7,516 nt of DNA, taken from positions 1 to 7,516 of the forward strand of contig DVLW01000077.1 in assembly GCA_018715285.1 (NCBI GenBank), written 5' to 3'. The DNA is from Candidatus Faecivivens stercoripullorum (GTDB lineage Bacteria; Bacillota; Clostridia; Oscillospirales; Ruminococcaceae). Below, one piece after another: positions 1 through 6,033 of this stretch. Both the position numbers and the translations under genes were made by a program. Within the stretch, counting starts at the first letter, position 1; every line of letters starts with the position of its first letter. The notes under the pieces are model-generated. The model searched no databases, was not told the origin of the DNA, and saw nothing but the letters and a program-made list of their open reading frames with translations.

Positions 1-1875
1 CACATACCGTAAGGTAATGGTATCACCCAGTTTAGCCCATTGGCTTTCTTCCATAATACCGCCATAGTCATCCTGCTGGTAAACAGCAGCGATATAATTC
101 CCGCCGGGTTCATACAGTTTGGAGATATCTCCTTCCAACAGGGTCAGCTTATCCAACGGATACTTTTCCATACCGTAAAGCTGTACTGTATCAATTAACA
201 AACCATCCGGAGTACGATTCATATAACTGATTACCGAATCTAATTCTTCAGGAGAATACCAGTCTTCCCAACAACTCCGGTAATACTCCTCGGTAATAAA
301 CTCCTCTACTGCTGAATAACAACCATATGTCCGTCCGCCATCCGTGATTCCTTCCTGCCCGGTTACTTCGCTCAAAAAGTCTTCTGTTACAGCAGATTCT
401 GGGTTAAAAGAATTTCCGGTCTGAAAATATCCGGCCGCTGCAACCTGAAAATCACAGGGCATATTGCGCAGATATTTATCCATATCAAACCCATTGGTAA
501 AAATTACAGTTATATTCAGCAGTACAACAGCCAGCGAAAGAGATAATACGGTAATCACCGTCTTGCCTCGACTGCGTCCAAGATTGGCCCATGCCATCGA
601 AAAAAGAGAAACCTTTTTGGCGGTACGCCGGTGTCTGGTACGGATTTTGCTTCCTTCCGTATAACGCAGCGCCTCTATCGGAGAAACTTTAGCAGCCATC
701 CGCCCAGGCCGACGGGTTGACAGAAACACCGTTGCCAAAGCAAACAGTGCCGACAGAATAAACAGGATAGGGTTGGCAGATACCACGACTGTAACCTGAT
801 TGAGCTGGCTGATGATTACCGGAACCAACATACTGCCTGCAAGCCATCCCAGTACCAGTCCCAGCGGAATACCAGCCAAAGAAAGCAGCAGCGCCTGTAT
901 CCGGATAAGCCGCCGCAGCTGGCGCGGTGTAGTACCAACTGTCTTTAACAGCCCATAAAACTGAATATCCTGTGTAACCGATATCTGAAATACATTATAG
1001 ATAATCAGATAACCCGTCAGTATAATCAGCAGCAATCCCGCACACAGCATCGCAACCGTCATTGGGTCAGCTTTGGTGGACAGCTGGGCACCTGTATAAC
1101 CCCAGTTGACGCCAATTGAAATATAGTTATCTCCTTGCGTCTCACACTGGTAACCATGATTTTCCAGAATCTGCTGCATATCATCACGGATATTCAGTGA
1201 ACTTTCCAGCATGATATCCATACTCCAGCTGCCGGTAAGGCCATCGTCTGCCGGAGGAACAAATTCCACTTCATCCAGAATCGCATTCAACCGGCTTTGC
1301 GGAATCAGCACATGGCTGGCTACAGTCGCTTCATCATATTCCCACCAGCCGCACAATGTAAAAGTCTGGGTCGTCGGTTGACCATCCACATTAAAGGTCA
1401 GTGTAAATTCCGTTCCCAGCTCAGGTGTCACGCCCAGCAGTTCCAACACCCGGGTATCGGTAGCGGCTTCGTTGGTTCCTTCCTCCGGTAACCTGCCCAT
1501 TACAGGGTCACAAAACATCCAGTGCGCTTCGGTAGCATCGCAGTAACTAATCTCGACATGGGATTTATTAAACGGTATTTCTGTCGGCATTCCAAGGAAC
1601 TGACGCATACCCCACTGTTTGATCAAAGGGTCGGTCTGCAATTCTTCACACTGTTCCTGGGTCACATGCTTAAAGCTGCCATGTGCCCAACCGCCAGCCT
1701 GACGGAAATTGCTCTGCTGGAATCCTTCATTGATTGACAGGGCTATCGTAAACAAAGAGGTAAAAAGCAGCGTTGTCAGAGCAATCGCAAGTACCGCCAC
1801 AATATTCCGGGTACGATTTGCCCTGAGAGTGCGCATGCTCAGTCTCTGTATACAACCATGATTGGAAACATTCAT
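1..1875 (-). CDS. FtsX/MacB-type ABC transporter permease, C-terminus missing at window edge
   Basis: This is the membrane subunit of an ABC transporter, presumably working with the ATPase encoded just upstream. The reading frame is open from ATG at 1875 to base 1 (625 codons) with no stop in the window. By hydrophobicity: a helix at about residues 24-47, an extracellular region at about 50-270, three helices at about 272-296, 327-352 and 368-386, then a second half starting with a helix at about 438-460 and a second extracellular region that is cut off. The motif YGLLKTVGTTPRQLRRL (307-323) and the PIEALR end (399-404) are typical of FtsX domains. The expected last three helices lie outside the window. 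The start is supported by AAGGGGG overlapping the ATPase stop, 8 bases upstream. Such permeases often handle antimicrobial peptides, lipids or cell-wall stress; no substrate can be read here. Family call is firm, function open. Confidence 0.9.
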   Translation of the reverse strand, partial: MNVSNHGCIQRLSMRTLRANRTRNIVAVLAIALTTLLFTSLFTIALSINEGFQQSNFRQAGGWAHGSFKHVTQEQCEELQTDPLIKQWGMRQFLGMPTEIPFNKSHVEISYCDATEAHWMFCDPVMGRLPEEGTNEAATDTRVLELLGVTPELGTEFTLTFNVDGQPTTQTFTLCGWWEYDEATVASHVLIPQSRLNAILDEVEFVPPADDGLTGSWSMDIMLESSLNIRDDMQQILENHGYQCETQGDNYISIGVNWGYTGAQLSTKADPMTVAMLCAGLLLIILTGYLIIYNVFQISVTQDIQFYGLLKTVGTTPRQLRRLIRIQALLLSLAGIPLGLVLGWLAGSMLVPVIISQLNQVTVVVSANPILFILSALFALATVFLSTRRPGRMAAKVSPIEALRYTEGSKIRTRHRRTAKKVSLFSMAWANLGRSRGKTVITVLSLSLAVVLLNITVIFTNGFDMDKYLRNMPCDFQVAAAGYFQTGNSFNPESAVTEDFLSEVTGQEGITDGGRTYGCYSAVEEFITEEYYRSCWEDWYSPEELDSVISYMNRTPDGLLIDTVQLYGMEKYPLDKLTLLEGDISKLYEPGGNYIAAVYQQDDYGGIMEESQWAKLGDTITLRYV

Positions 1876-1888
1876 TCTGATTTCCCCC

Positions 1889-2557
1889 TTACCGTGTCAC
1901 AATCCGTCCATCCTCTATACGGACGATACGGTCGGCCAACTGAGCAATTTCCTCATTATGCGTAATCATCACCATCGTCTGTGCAAACTTCTGGCTGGTG
2001 ATCTTCATCAGTCCCAATACATCCTGACTGGTTTTGGAATCGAGGTTGCCTGTCGGCTCATCTGCCAGCAGAATTGCCGGCTTAGTGGCAAGGGCACGGG
2101 CAATCGCAACACGCTGCTGCTGGCCGCCCGAAAGCTGATTGGGGAGATTATCCAGCTTTTTCTCCAGCCCCAGAATATCTGCTACCTCCATGACATATCT
2201 TTCATCCACTTTGCCGCCGTCCAGCTGAATGGGAAGAATAATATTCTCCCATACGCTGAGAACCGGAACCAGATTATAAGATTGAAAAACAAAACCAATC
2301 TTTCGGCGGCGAAAGATGGTCAGCGCCTCATCTTTCAGTGTAAAAATGTTCTTTCCATCTACCGTGACTGTACCGGAAGTCGGACGGTCCAATCCGCCCA
2401 GCATATGCAAAAGCGTCGATTTTCCGGAACCAGATGTACCGACAATTGCTACAAATTCTCCGCTCTCTACTGAAAGATTGACGCCGTCGAGTGCACGTAC
2501 CTGCGTATCACCTGTGCCATAATATTTTTTTAAATCCTCTGTCTGCAAGATAACCAT
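1889..2557 (-). CDS. ABC transporter ATP-binding protein (MacB/LolD/BceA-like)
   Basis: A 222-residue cytoplasmic ATPase that would power the adjacent FtsX-type permease. All nucleotide-binding motifs are intact: Walker A GTSGSGKST at 40-48, Q-loop Gln92 in FVFQSYNLVP, signature LSGGQQQR at 142-149, Walker B ILLADE at 162-167 with catalytic Glu167, D-loop NLDS at 171-174 and switch His200 in MITHNEE. Length and the LVPVLSVWENIILP segment fit the MacB/LolD/BceA branch. A longer in-frame reading from a GTG at 2632 exists, but the ATG at 2557 is preferred. It has GGAGGG six bases upstream, the family N-terminus starts at MVILQTEDLKK, and the extra codons would cover a hairpin and repeats. The gene lies 13 bases before the permease, so the two are almost certainly co-transcribed. 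Regulation by the upstream two-component system is likely from context. Confidence 0.96.
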   Translation of the reverse strand: MVILQTEDLKKYYGTGDTQVRALDGVNLSVESGEFVAIVGTSGSGKSTLLHMLGGLDRPTSGTVTVDGKNIFTLKDEALTIFRRRKIGFVFQSYNLVPVLSVWENIILPIQLDGGKVDERYVMEVADILGLEKKLDNLPNQLSGGQQQRVAIARALATKPAILLADEPTGNLDSKTSQDVLGLMKITSQKFAQTMVMITHNEEIAQLADRIVRIEDGRIVTR

Positions 2558-2563
2558 ATTTTT

Positions 2564-2569
2564 CCCTCC
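2564..2569 (-). promoter_or_regulatory. Ribosome binding site of the ABC ATPase gene
   Basis: GGAGGG reads on the minus strand with a six-base spacer (AAAAAT) to the ATG at 2557-2555. It decides the start against the upstream in-frame GTG at 2632. It directly abuts the T-rich run that follows the hairpin at 2576-2609, so folding or termination there would affect access to this site. Confidence 0.88.
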
Positions 2570-2609
2570 AAAAGAAAAGTCTGTACTGTCTCCCGACACT
2601 ACAGACTTT
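2570..2609 (-). terminator. Hairpin plus T-tract between kinase and ABC genes (terminator or attenuator)
   Basis: On the minus strand AAAGTCTGTA (2609-2600) pairs perfectly with TACAGACTTT (2585-2576). One G-G mismatch follows, then TGTC/GACA closes a GGGA loop. The run TTTTCTTTT (2578-2570) comes immediately after. This is the shape of an intrinsic terminator, though the T-run is interrupted by one C and the stem is only moderately GC-rich. It lies 55 bases beyond the kinase stop, so it can end the regulator-kinase transcript. It also sits directly ahead of the ATPase ribosome binding site, so it could act as a leader attenuator. Confidence 0.72.
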
Positions 2610-2657
2610 ACCATAACAATCTTTCCTGACACTTTCAGAAATGTGACAGTTTTGACA
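2610..2657 (-). promoter_or_regulatory. Putative activator-dependent promoter of the ABC genes with TGTCA repeats
   Basis: On the minus strand three identical TGTCA words occur at 2657-2653, 2648-2644 and 2631-2627 within 31 bases. They are followed by TGTTATGGT (2618-2610), which can be read as an extended -10 (TG-n-TATGGT). No good -35 lies 17 bases upstream (CTGAAA), as expected of a promoter needing an activator. The natural candidate is the OmpR-type regulator encoded upstream. The repeat spacing (9 and 17 bases) is not the textbook OmpR or BceR pattern, so both the operator and the -10 are inferred. Confidence 0.42.
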
Positions 2658-2663
2658 CAAGCG

Positions 2664-3578
2664 TTATTCTATCGCAGCACCTTTGCGCACCAACCAGATA
2701 GAAAAGGTACTTCCCTTTCCAGGCACACTGTCAACCCTGATATAACCGCCCTGTGCCTGTACGATCTGACGGGTCAGATACAAGCCTATCCCGACACCAT
2801 CTGTCTGATACGCATCAGGCGCACGATAAAACCGTTTGAAAATTGCCGCCTGTTCCTTTTCCGGAATACCAGGGCCTGTATCCATGACACTGATGACCGA
2901 AAACATCTCATAGCTTTTGACCTCAACGGTAATTTTACCCTGTGCAGGTGTGTATTTGACCGCATTATCCAGCAGATTACAGAGTGCTTCCTCGGTCCAT
3001 TTTGAATCAAAGACGGCTGTATCTTCCTTTTGGATACAGGTGAGCACGATATCCTTATTCTTTGTTTTTTGCGTATACTGTGCTACTGCACGTTCCACAA
3101 CCGGCGCAATCTGTTCTGTACAGGGATGCAATGTTATTATACCTGTTTCCAGACGGGAAGTCTTCACCAGCACTTCAACCAACGTTTGCAGCTTTTCCGC
3201 CTGCATTGAAATCGCCTGTACACAATCTCTCTGCTGCGGTGAAAGAGGCTGTTCGGCGAGCAGCTGGGTATACAGCTGCAAATTAGCAACCGGCGTCCTG
3301 GTCTGATGGGAAATGTCAGATATCAGGGAGCTGATCTGATTTTTCTGTTCTGCTACCCGCTGAGCAGATAATGTATTCACCATCAGATACCTTGCCAGCC
3401 GGCTTTCCAGTGACGAGAGTCTGCTTTCATCAAAAGACCGTTCGGAAAAGTTTCCGTTAATTGCATCTGTCAGCATACTGTCCAGCCGCCGGATGGTGTG
3501 CATCGTCTGCCACCGGCTGAATATTATCATTGCAACTGCGACCACCAGAGCTATTCCGCCTATAATATACCCGATCAT
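2664..3578 (-). CDS. Sensor histidine kinase with one membrane helix
   Basis: A 304-residue membrane-bound kinase that should phosphorylate the response regulator encoded just upstream. A single hydrophobic helix covers about residues 3-20, leaving essentially nothing outside the cell. A linker with the DESRLSSLESRLARYL segment (50-65) leads to the dimerisation domain, with the phosphoacceptor His91 in SDISHQTRTP. The ATP-binding domain has the N-box NLLDN (201-205), DTGPGIP (233-239), FKRFYR (247-252) and GVGIGL (261-266), all intact. Gln follows the His where many kinases have Glu or Asp. The ATG at 3578 overlaps the regulator's TGA (ATGA), indicating translational coupling. With no sensor domain it probably receives its signal in the membrane or through the neighbouring transporter, as in BceS-type systems; this is inference. 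The signal is unknown. Confidence 0.95.
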   Translation of the reverse strand: MIGYIIGGIALVVAVAMIIFSRWQTMHTIRRLDSMLTDAINGNFSERSFDESRLSSLESRLARYLMVNTLSAQRVAEQKNQISSLISDISHQTRTPVANLQLYTQLLAEQPLSPQQRDCVQAISMQAEKLQTLVEVLVKTSRLETGIITLHPCTEQIAPVVERAVAQYTQKTKNKDIVLTCIQKEDTAVFDSKWTEEALCNLLDNAVKYTPAQGKITVEVKSYEMFSVISVMDTGPGIPEKEQAAIFKRFYRAPDAYQTDGVGIGLYLTRQIVQAQGGYIRVDSVPGKGSTFSIWLVRKGAAIE

Positions 3579-4276
3579 AAATTCACCGCCCAGGTATAAC
3601 CAAGACCATACACTGTTTTCAAATACTCAGGTTTTGTCGGGTCCGTTTCCAGTTTACTGCGCAGACGCTTGACCGTAACGGACAAGGCGTTTTCTTCCAC
3701 AAACTCTGCCGTATCCGTCCAGATCCTGTCCATTAAAGTAGCTCTGCTTACGGTATGTCCACGGTTTTCTACCAGGATACGAAGGAGTTTTTGCTCAGTT
3801 TTGGACAGCTCCACCGCAATTCCATCCCGGCGAAAATCCATCCGCTCAAAGTCAAATACAAATGGACCGATGGATAGGATGCCATCCGACCGCGGGATAT
3901 TCCTCCTCAATTGAATATTGACTCTTGCCCGGAGAACGGCCAGTGAAAAGGGCTTGGTAATATAATCGTCTGCCCCTGTCTCAAGTCCAGTCACTTCGTC
4001 CAGTTCCAGATCGTTGGCTGTAAGCAGAATAACCGGCGTAATATCGCCGCCGTCCCTCAGCTGACGCAGCAGTTCCAGTCCGTTTCCATCAGGAAGATTG
4101 ATATCCAGAATCAGCAGAGAAAAATCCTCTGTCGATAAAATATCTCTTGCTTTTTTTAGCGTCTCAGCCCGTACCACAGTACGCTCCGGGCTTTCCAGTG
4201 CCATGGCAATTCCTCTGCCCAAAGCCTGATCGTCCTCCAGAAGAAAGATGGATTGTGTCTGTTTTTGCTGTTTCAT
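3575..4276 (-). CDS. OmpR/PhoB-family response regulator
   Basis: A 233-residue DNA-binding regulator, partner of the kinase that follows. The receiver domain (about 8-120) has the acidic pair Asp15/Asp16, phosphoacceptor Asp58 in LLILDINLPDGNG, Thr86 and Lys108 in the TKPF motif. The rest is a winged-helix effector domain of about 100 residues, with SKTEQKLLRILVENRG, then VSRATLMDRIW, VKRLRSKLE and ending YGLGYTWAVNL, as in OmpR/PhoB proteins. The ATG at 4276 is chosen because GAGGAAGG lies just upstream and the receiver then begins normally. A longer frame from a TTG at 4339 would start at the predicted transcription start and is unlikely. The stop overlaps the kinase start. The likely target is the ABC operon downstream, judging from gene order and the repeats before it. 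Confidence 0.96.
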   Translation of the reverse strand: MKQQKQTQSIFLLEDDQALGRGIAMALESPERTVVRAETLKKARDILSTEDFSLLILDINLPDGNGLELLRQLRDGGDITPVILLTANDLELDEVTGLETGADDYITKPFSLAVLRARVNIQLRRNIPRSDGILSIGPFVFDFERMDFRRDGIAVELSKTEQKLLRILVENRGHTVSRATLMDRIWTDTAEFVEENALSVTVKRLRSKLETDPTKPEYLKTVYGLGYTWAVNL

Positions 4277-4284
4277 AGATTCTG

Positions 4285-4292
4285 CCTTCCTC
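4285..4292 (-). promoter_or_regulatory. Ribosome binding site of the response regulator gene
   Basis: GAGGAAGG on the minus strand ends eight bases before the ATG at 4276-4274. It supports this start over the in-frame TTG at 4339, which has no such site and coincides with the predicted mRNA 5' end. Confidence 0.8.
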
Positions 4293-4345
4293 AAAATTAC
4301 CCCAAACTGGATAAGCCGATATGTTCTGGAATAAGACAACGAATT

Positions 4346-4374
4346 ATTTTACATCCCGCCACATTTCAAATCAA
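4346..4374 (-). promoter_or_regulatory. Sigma-A-type promoter of the regulator-kinase operon
   Basis: On the minus strand TTGATT (4374-4369) and TAAAAT (4351-4346) are separated by exactly 17 bases. This gives five of six matches to the -10 consensus and four of six to the -35. Transcription would start near 4339, leaving a leader of roughly 60 bases before the regulator ATG. The rest of the 203-base gap (4277-4479) shows no gene and no convincing terminator after the methyltransferase, so some read-through from that gene is possible. Confidence 0.68.
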
Positions 4375-4479
4375 GCGCTACCACAACCATGATATAGTCC
4401 TCTATCCGCCTGCCGCAAATCTTATTATTTTCGGTGTTAAATATCATATGCTGGGGAAAAAATCTGAATGAGCAAATTT

Positions 4480-5931
4480 TTACAACGCTTCCCTTTGCAT
4501 GAGAACAACCGTCTCCACATGTCCGGTTCTGGGGAACATATCAACCGGGCGGAACTTAATCAGCCGGTATCCATGTTCTGCATCACAGAGAATTTTCGCA
4601 TCGCGTGCCGCTGTAGATGGATTACAGGAAATCATGACGACTTTCTCCGGCGCCATCTGACAGATGCTGTCCAGTACAGAATGCTCACAGCCCTTTCTGG
4701 GCGGGTCAACAATAATCACATCCGGATGCAGGCCTTCCTCTGCAAAGCGCGCAGCAGCCTGCCCAGCGTCCGCACAGATGAAACGTGCCCTGTCCTTGGA
4801 CAGCCCATTCAACTGAGCATTTTTCTCAGCACTTTCGATTGCCTGCGGAACCACTTCCACGCCAATCAGTTTTCCGATCTTTGAAATGGCAGTCAGGCCA
4901 ATTGAACCGATTCCACAGTATAAATCCAGCAGCGTCTCATTTCCCTGGAAATCCGCGTAATCAAATCCCAGTGAATACAGCCGTTCCGTCTGTCCAGCAT
5001 TGACCTGATAAAACGCTTCCGGTGCAATCTGGAATCTGGTTCCCAGCAGCTCATCTTCCAGATAACTTTTACCATACAGACAAACTGTTTTCTTGCCCAT
5101 GATAACATTGGTAACATCCGGATTGATATTCAGCATCACGCTGCTAATTTGCGGATGTGCAGCTGTCAGGCGCTGTACAAGCTCCTGACGACGTGGGAAA
5201 TTTTCAGAGGTGGATACCAGGCAAACCATCAATTCGCCTGTCTTGCGCCCACTGCGCAGGAACAAATGGCGTAAAAAGCCCTGATGTGTTTCCTCTGAAT
5301 AGACCGGGATCCGCAGACGGTCTATGCTGTCCACCAGTGTCTGTACAACTGGTTCAAATGCTTCATCCTGAATCATACACCGGTCAGAAGCTATAATCCG
5401 GTGTGACCGTCTGGCGTAGAATCCGGCACAGGCTTTGCCATTGCGGTCTGTTCCCAGCGGATACTGTGCCTTATTGCGGTAATGCTCTGGAGACAACCCG
5501 TCCTGATTGCATCCCAGAATCGGTTCCATAATTACAGCGTCTTCTCCGGAACCCTCTTCGCCGGCAATTGCAAATCCACCCAACCGGACAAATGCGTCCC
5601 GAACAGTTTTTTCTTTAAGCCGGAGTTCTTCTTCATAGGTAATATGGCGGAAAGAACATCCTCCACACTGTTTATAAACCGGGCATCCAGGAGCAGTGCG
5701 AGCTGCCGAAGGAGTAATAACCTGTTCAATAATGCCATATCCGAAATTCTTCTGTACCTTGACTGCTTTCAGCCGGATTCTGTCTCCAACCGCAGTCATC
5801 GGAACAAACATTGTAAACCCATCTACCCGGCATACACCATTGCCATCCAGGGTTACATCTTCAATTACAGCCTCATAGCTGCCATTTTTACGCACAGGAT
5901 TTTGCTGGTCCACCTTAAATTTCTTTTTCAT
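4480..5931 (-). CDS. rlmD: 23S rRNA (uracil-C5) methyltransferase, RlmD/RlmCD family
   Basis: A 483-residue SAM-dependent enzyme that methylates C5 of uracil in 23S rRNA (U1939 for E. coli RlmD; B. subtilis RlmCD also acts on U747; specificity here cannot be told). An N-terminal TRAM domain (about 12-72) is followed by the iron-sulfur ligands Cys83, Cys89 and Cys92 (C-x5-C-x2-C) and Cys185 in SDRCMIQ. The SAM-binding motif LDLYCGIGSIGL is at 335-346, VDPPRKG at 408-414, the catalytic nucleophile Cys436 in ISCNPST, and the C-terminal general base Glu473 in DMFPRTGHVET. Nothing is missing. The ATG at 5931 has GGGGAG five bases upstream. The gene follows a terminator closely and I see no strong promoter of its own between 5932 and 5970. 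It is a housekeeping gene with no evident functional link to its neighbours. Confidence 0.95.
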   Translation of the reverse strand: MKKKFKVDQQNPVRKNGSYEAVIEDVTLDGNGVCRVDGFTMFVPMTAVGDRIRLKAVKVQKNFGYGIIEQVITPSAARTAPGCPVYKQCGGCSFRHITYEEELRLKEKTVRDAFVRLGGFAIAGEEGSGEDAVIMEPILGCNQDGLSPEHYRNKAQYPLGTDRNGKACAGFYARRSHRIIASDRCMIQDEAFEPVVQTLVDSIDRLRIPVYSEETHQGFLRHLFLRSGRKTGELMVCLVSTSENFPRRQELVQRLTAAHPQISSVMLNINPDVTNVIMGKKTVCLYGKSYLEDELLGTRFQIAPEAFYQVNAGQTERLYSLGFDYADFQGNETLLDLYCGIGSIGLTAISKIGKLIGVEVVPQAIESAEKNAQLNGLSKDRARFICADAGQAAARFAEEGLHPDVIIVDPPRKGCEHSVLDSICQMAPEKVVMISCNPSTAARDAKILCDAEHGYRLIKFRPVDMFPRTGHVETVVLMQREAL

Positions 5932-5970
5932 TTTGTCTCCCCATCATCTCAAAGCTTTTACTCAAACAGG

Positions 5971-6017
5971 AAAAACGAGCGGCTTTACAGGAAACAAATC
6001 TCCAAAAAAGCCGCTCG
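5971..6017 (-). terminator. Intrinsic terminator after the penicillin-binding protein gene
   Basis: On the minus strand CGAGCGGCTTT (6017-6007) pairs perfectly over 11 bases with AAAGCCGCTCG (5986-5976). The stem is followed at once by TTTTT (5975-5971) and begins 17 bases after the stop codon. The 20-base loop is longer than usual and may fold further (GGA with TCC). The plus-strand reading also has A/T-rich flanks, but there is no plus-strand gene to terminate. Confidence 0.88.
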
Positions 6018-6033
6018 CGCAGATTATGCCAAT

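Noticed and set aside
1862..2473. Plus-strand open frame (203 codons) opposite the ABC ATPase
   Set aside because: Antisense to an ATPase with every catalytic motif; the product looks like reverse-complement noise and has no supporting context.
2558..2632. N-terminal extension of the ABC ATPase from GTG at 2632
   Set aside because: The extra codons cover the hairpin and promoter-like elements, lack a ribosome binding site and are not part of the ABC family fold; ATG 2557 has an ideal site.
2652..2657. Perfect TTGACA on the plus strand between the kinase and ABC genes
   Set aside because: No -10 at a proper distance and no plus-strand gene downstream; it is the complement of one of the minus-strand TGTCA repeats.
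4277..4339. N-terminal extension of the response regulator from TTG at 4339
   Set aside because: The codon coincides with the predicted transcription start and has no ribosome binding site; receiver domains begin close to ATG 4276.
4391..4406. Imperfect palindrome GATATAGTCCTCTATC upstream of the regulator promoter
   Set aside because: Only 6 of 8 positions are symmetric, and it shares no sequence with the TGTCA repeats; too weak to call an autoregulatory operator.
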